From assembly GCA_015478945.1 (NCBI GenBank), contig JABUQX010014242.1, positions 5,001-40,000 on the forward strand: a stretch of 35,000 nt of DNA. The letters run 5' to 3'. Source of the stretch: Trachelipus rathkii (taxonomy: Eukaryota > Arthropoda > Malacostraca > Isopoda > Trachelipodidae). The notes beneath the pieces are model-generated. The model made no database searches, was not told where the DNA came from, and saw only the letters and a program-made list of their open reading frames with translations. This document shows positions 34,771 to 35,000 of the stretch, in pieces. A program made the position numbers and the translations under genes. Numbering within the stretch: position 1 is the first letter of the stretch; each line of letters opens with the position of its first letter.

Positions 34771-35000
34771 ATGACCGTGAATGGGGTCCACTTGGGGACA
34801 ATCAATGAAGATATGTACTTGCGGGGTATGATGATGGAAAAATTTGCATGTGGATTGAGGGAGGTGTCATATGACGGAGATGCATATACGAAATCACTTC
34901 TGCACCAAGAGGCACAGTCTTTGCTATTCGCCATGTGCAGTTTTGATACTCTGCAAGTATGTAAAAAGAACAATTTTATAAGAATCTTTCCCCTTTTACC
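34771..35000 (+). CDS. Unrecognised open frame running off the window edge
   Basis: From ATG at 34771 (MTVNGVHLGTINEDMYLRG) the frame stays open for 76 codons to the end of the window, with varied amino-acid use. Codons just upstream in another frame read IWDNLLGVMDRKVGK, so coding sequence may start earlier with an indel between. A donor-like GTATGT follows CTGCAA at about 34954, so this could be an exon. The opposite strand is also open (34746-34973), and I do not recognise any domain, so this may be chance. Confidence 0.25.
   Translation, partial: MTVNGVHLGTINEDMYLRGMMMEKFACGLREVSYDGDAYTKSLLHQEAQSLLFAMCSFDTLQVCKKNNFIRIFPLL

Overview
This is eukaryotic, AT-rich, repeat-dense DNA with no sign of bacterial gene organisation. 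It is probably from an arthropod and most likely a decapod crustacean. The supports are an animal MCM9 gene with introns, two decayed copies of a LINE whose reverse-transcriptase motifs I associate from memory with decapod genomes, hAT-type transposon ends, a DUF4817-type transposase relic, and very many (TA)n tracts. The decapod assignment is an inference (about 50-60%).

Layout. 64-1314 (-): broken DUF4817/Tc1-mariner-like transposase. 1.95-7.2 kb: long TA tracts with islands between them, namely a hAT-like left end at 2097, a hAT-like end with CCGGATA repeats up to 2930, a LINE RT fragment at 3063-3640 (-), a G/T-rich patch at 3968-4093, and a foldback element at 4909-5082. 7201-9618 (-): the 3' part of an MCM9 gene. 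It has a recognisable AAA+-lid exon, an intron carrying a 248-bp hAT MITE with near-perfect 8-bp target duplications, and a long charged low-complexity C-terminal exon that meets frame breaks around an AAT microsatellite. Upstream MCM9 exons were not found in the window.

9.6-12.2 kb: no recognised gene; a CpG-dense block lies at about 11.55-11.69 kb. 12.24-15.76 kb: a composite repeat whose plus strand is strikingly poor in G. It has degenerate tandem units of about 250-310 bp, direct copies of a flank module, and an inverted copy at the far end. 15.4-16.8 kb: several compact perfect hairpins and a CpG-rich block. 17-30 kb: mostly featureless intergenic DNA with TA tracts, a GATC-rich island (18.06-18.26 kb), a GCCGATT-motif double hairpin (23.05-23.15 kb), a possible hAT terminus (26.12-26.17 kb) and a palindrome (28.41-28.45 kb). 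30.3-31.9 kb (-): second, more decayed copy of the same LINE family. 33-35 kb: G9/C9 tracts, a CAAGTACA-repeat patch, more TA tracts, and an unrecognised reading frame running off the right edge.

The only host gene I can name is MCM9, which with MCM8 forms a helicase used in homologous recombination and repair synthesis. I see no operon-like or multi-gene system. The best candidate for something undescribed is the 12.2-15.8 kb composite repeat. Most short open frames elsewhere look like chance or come from TA tracts.
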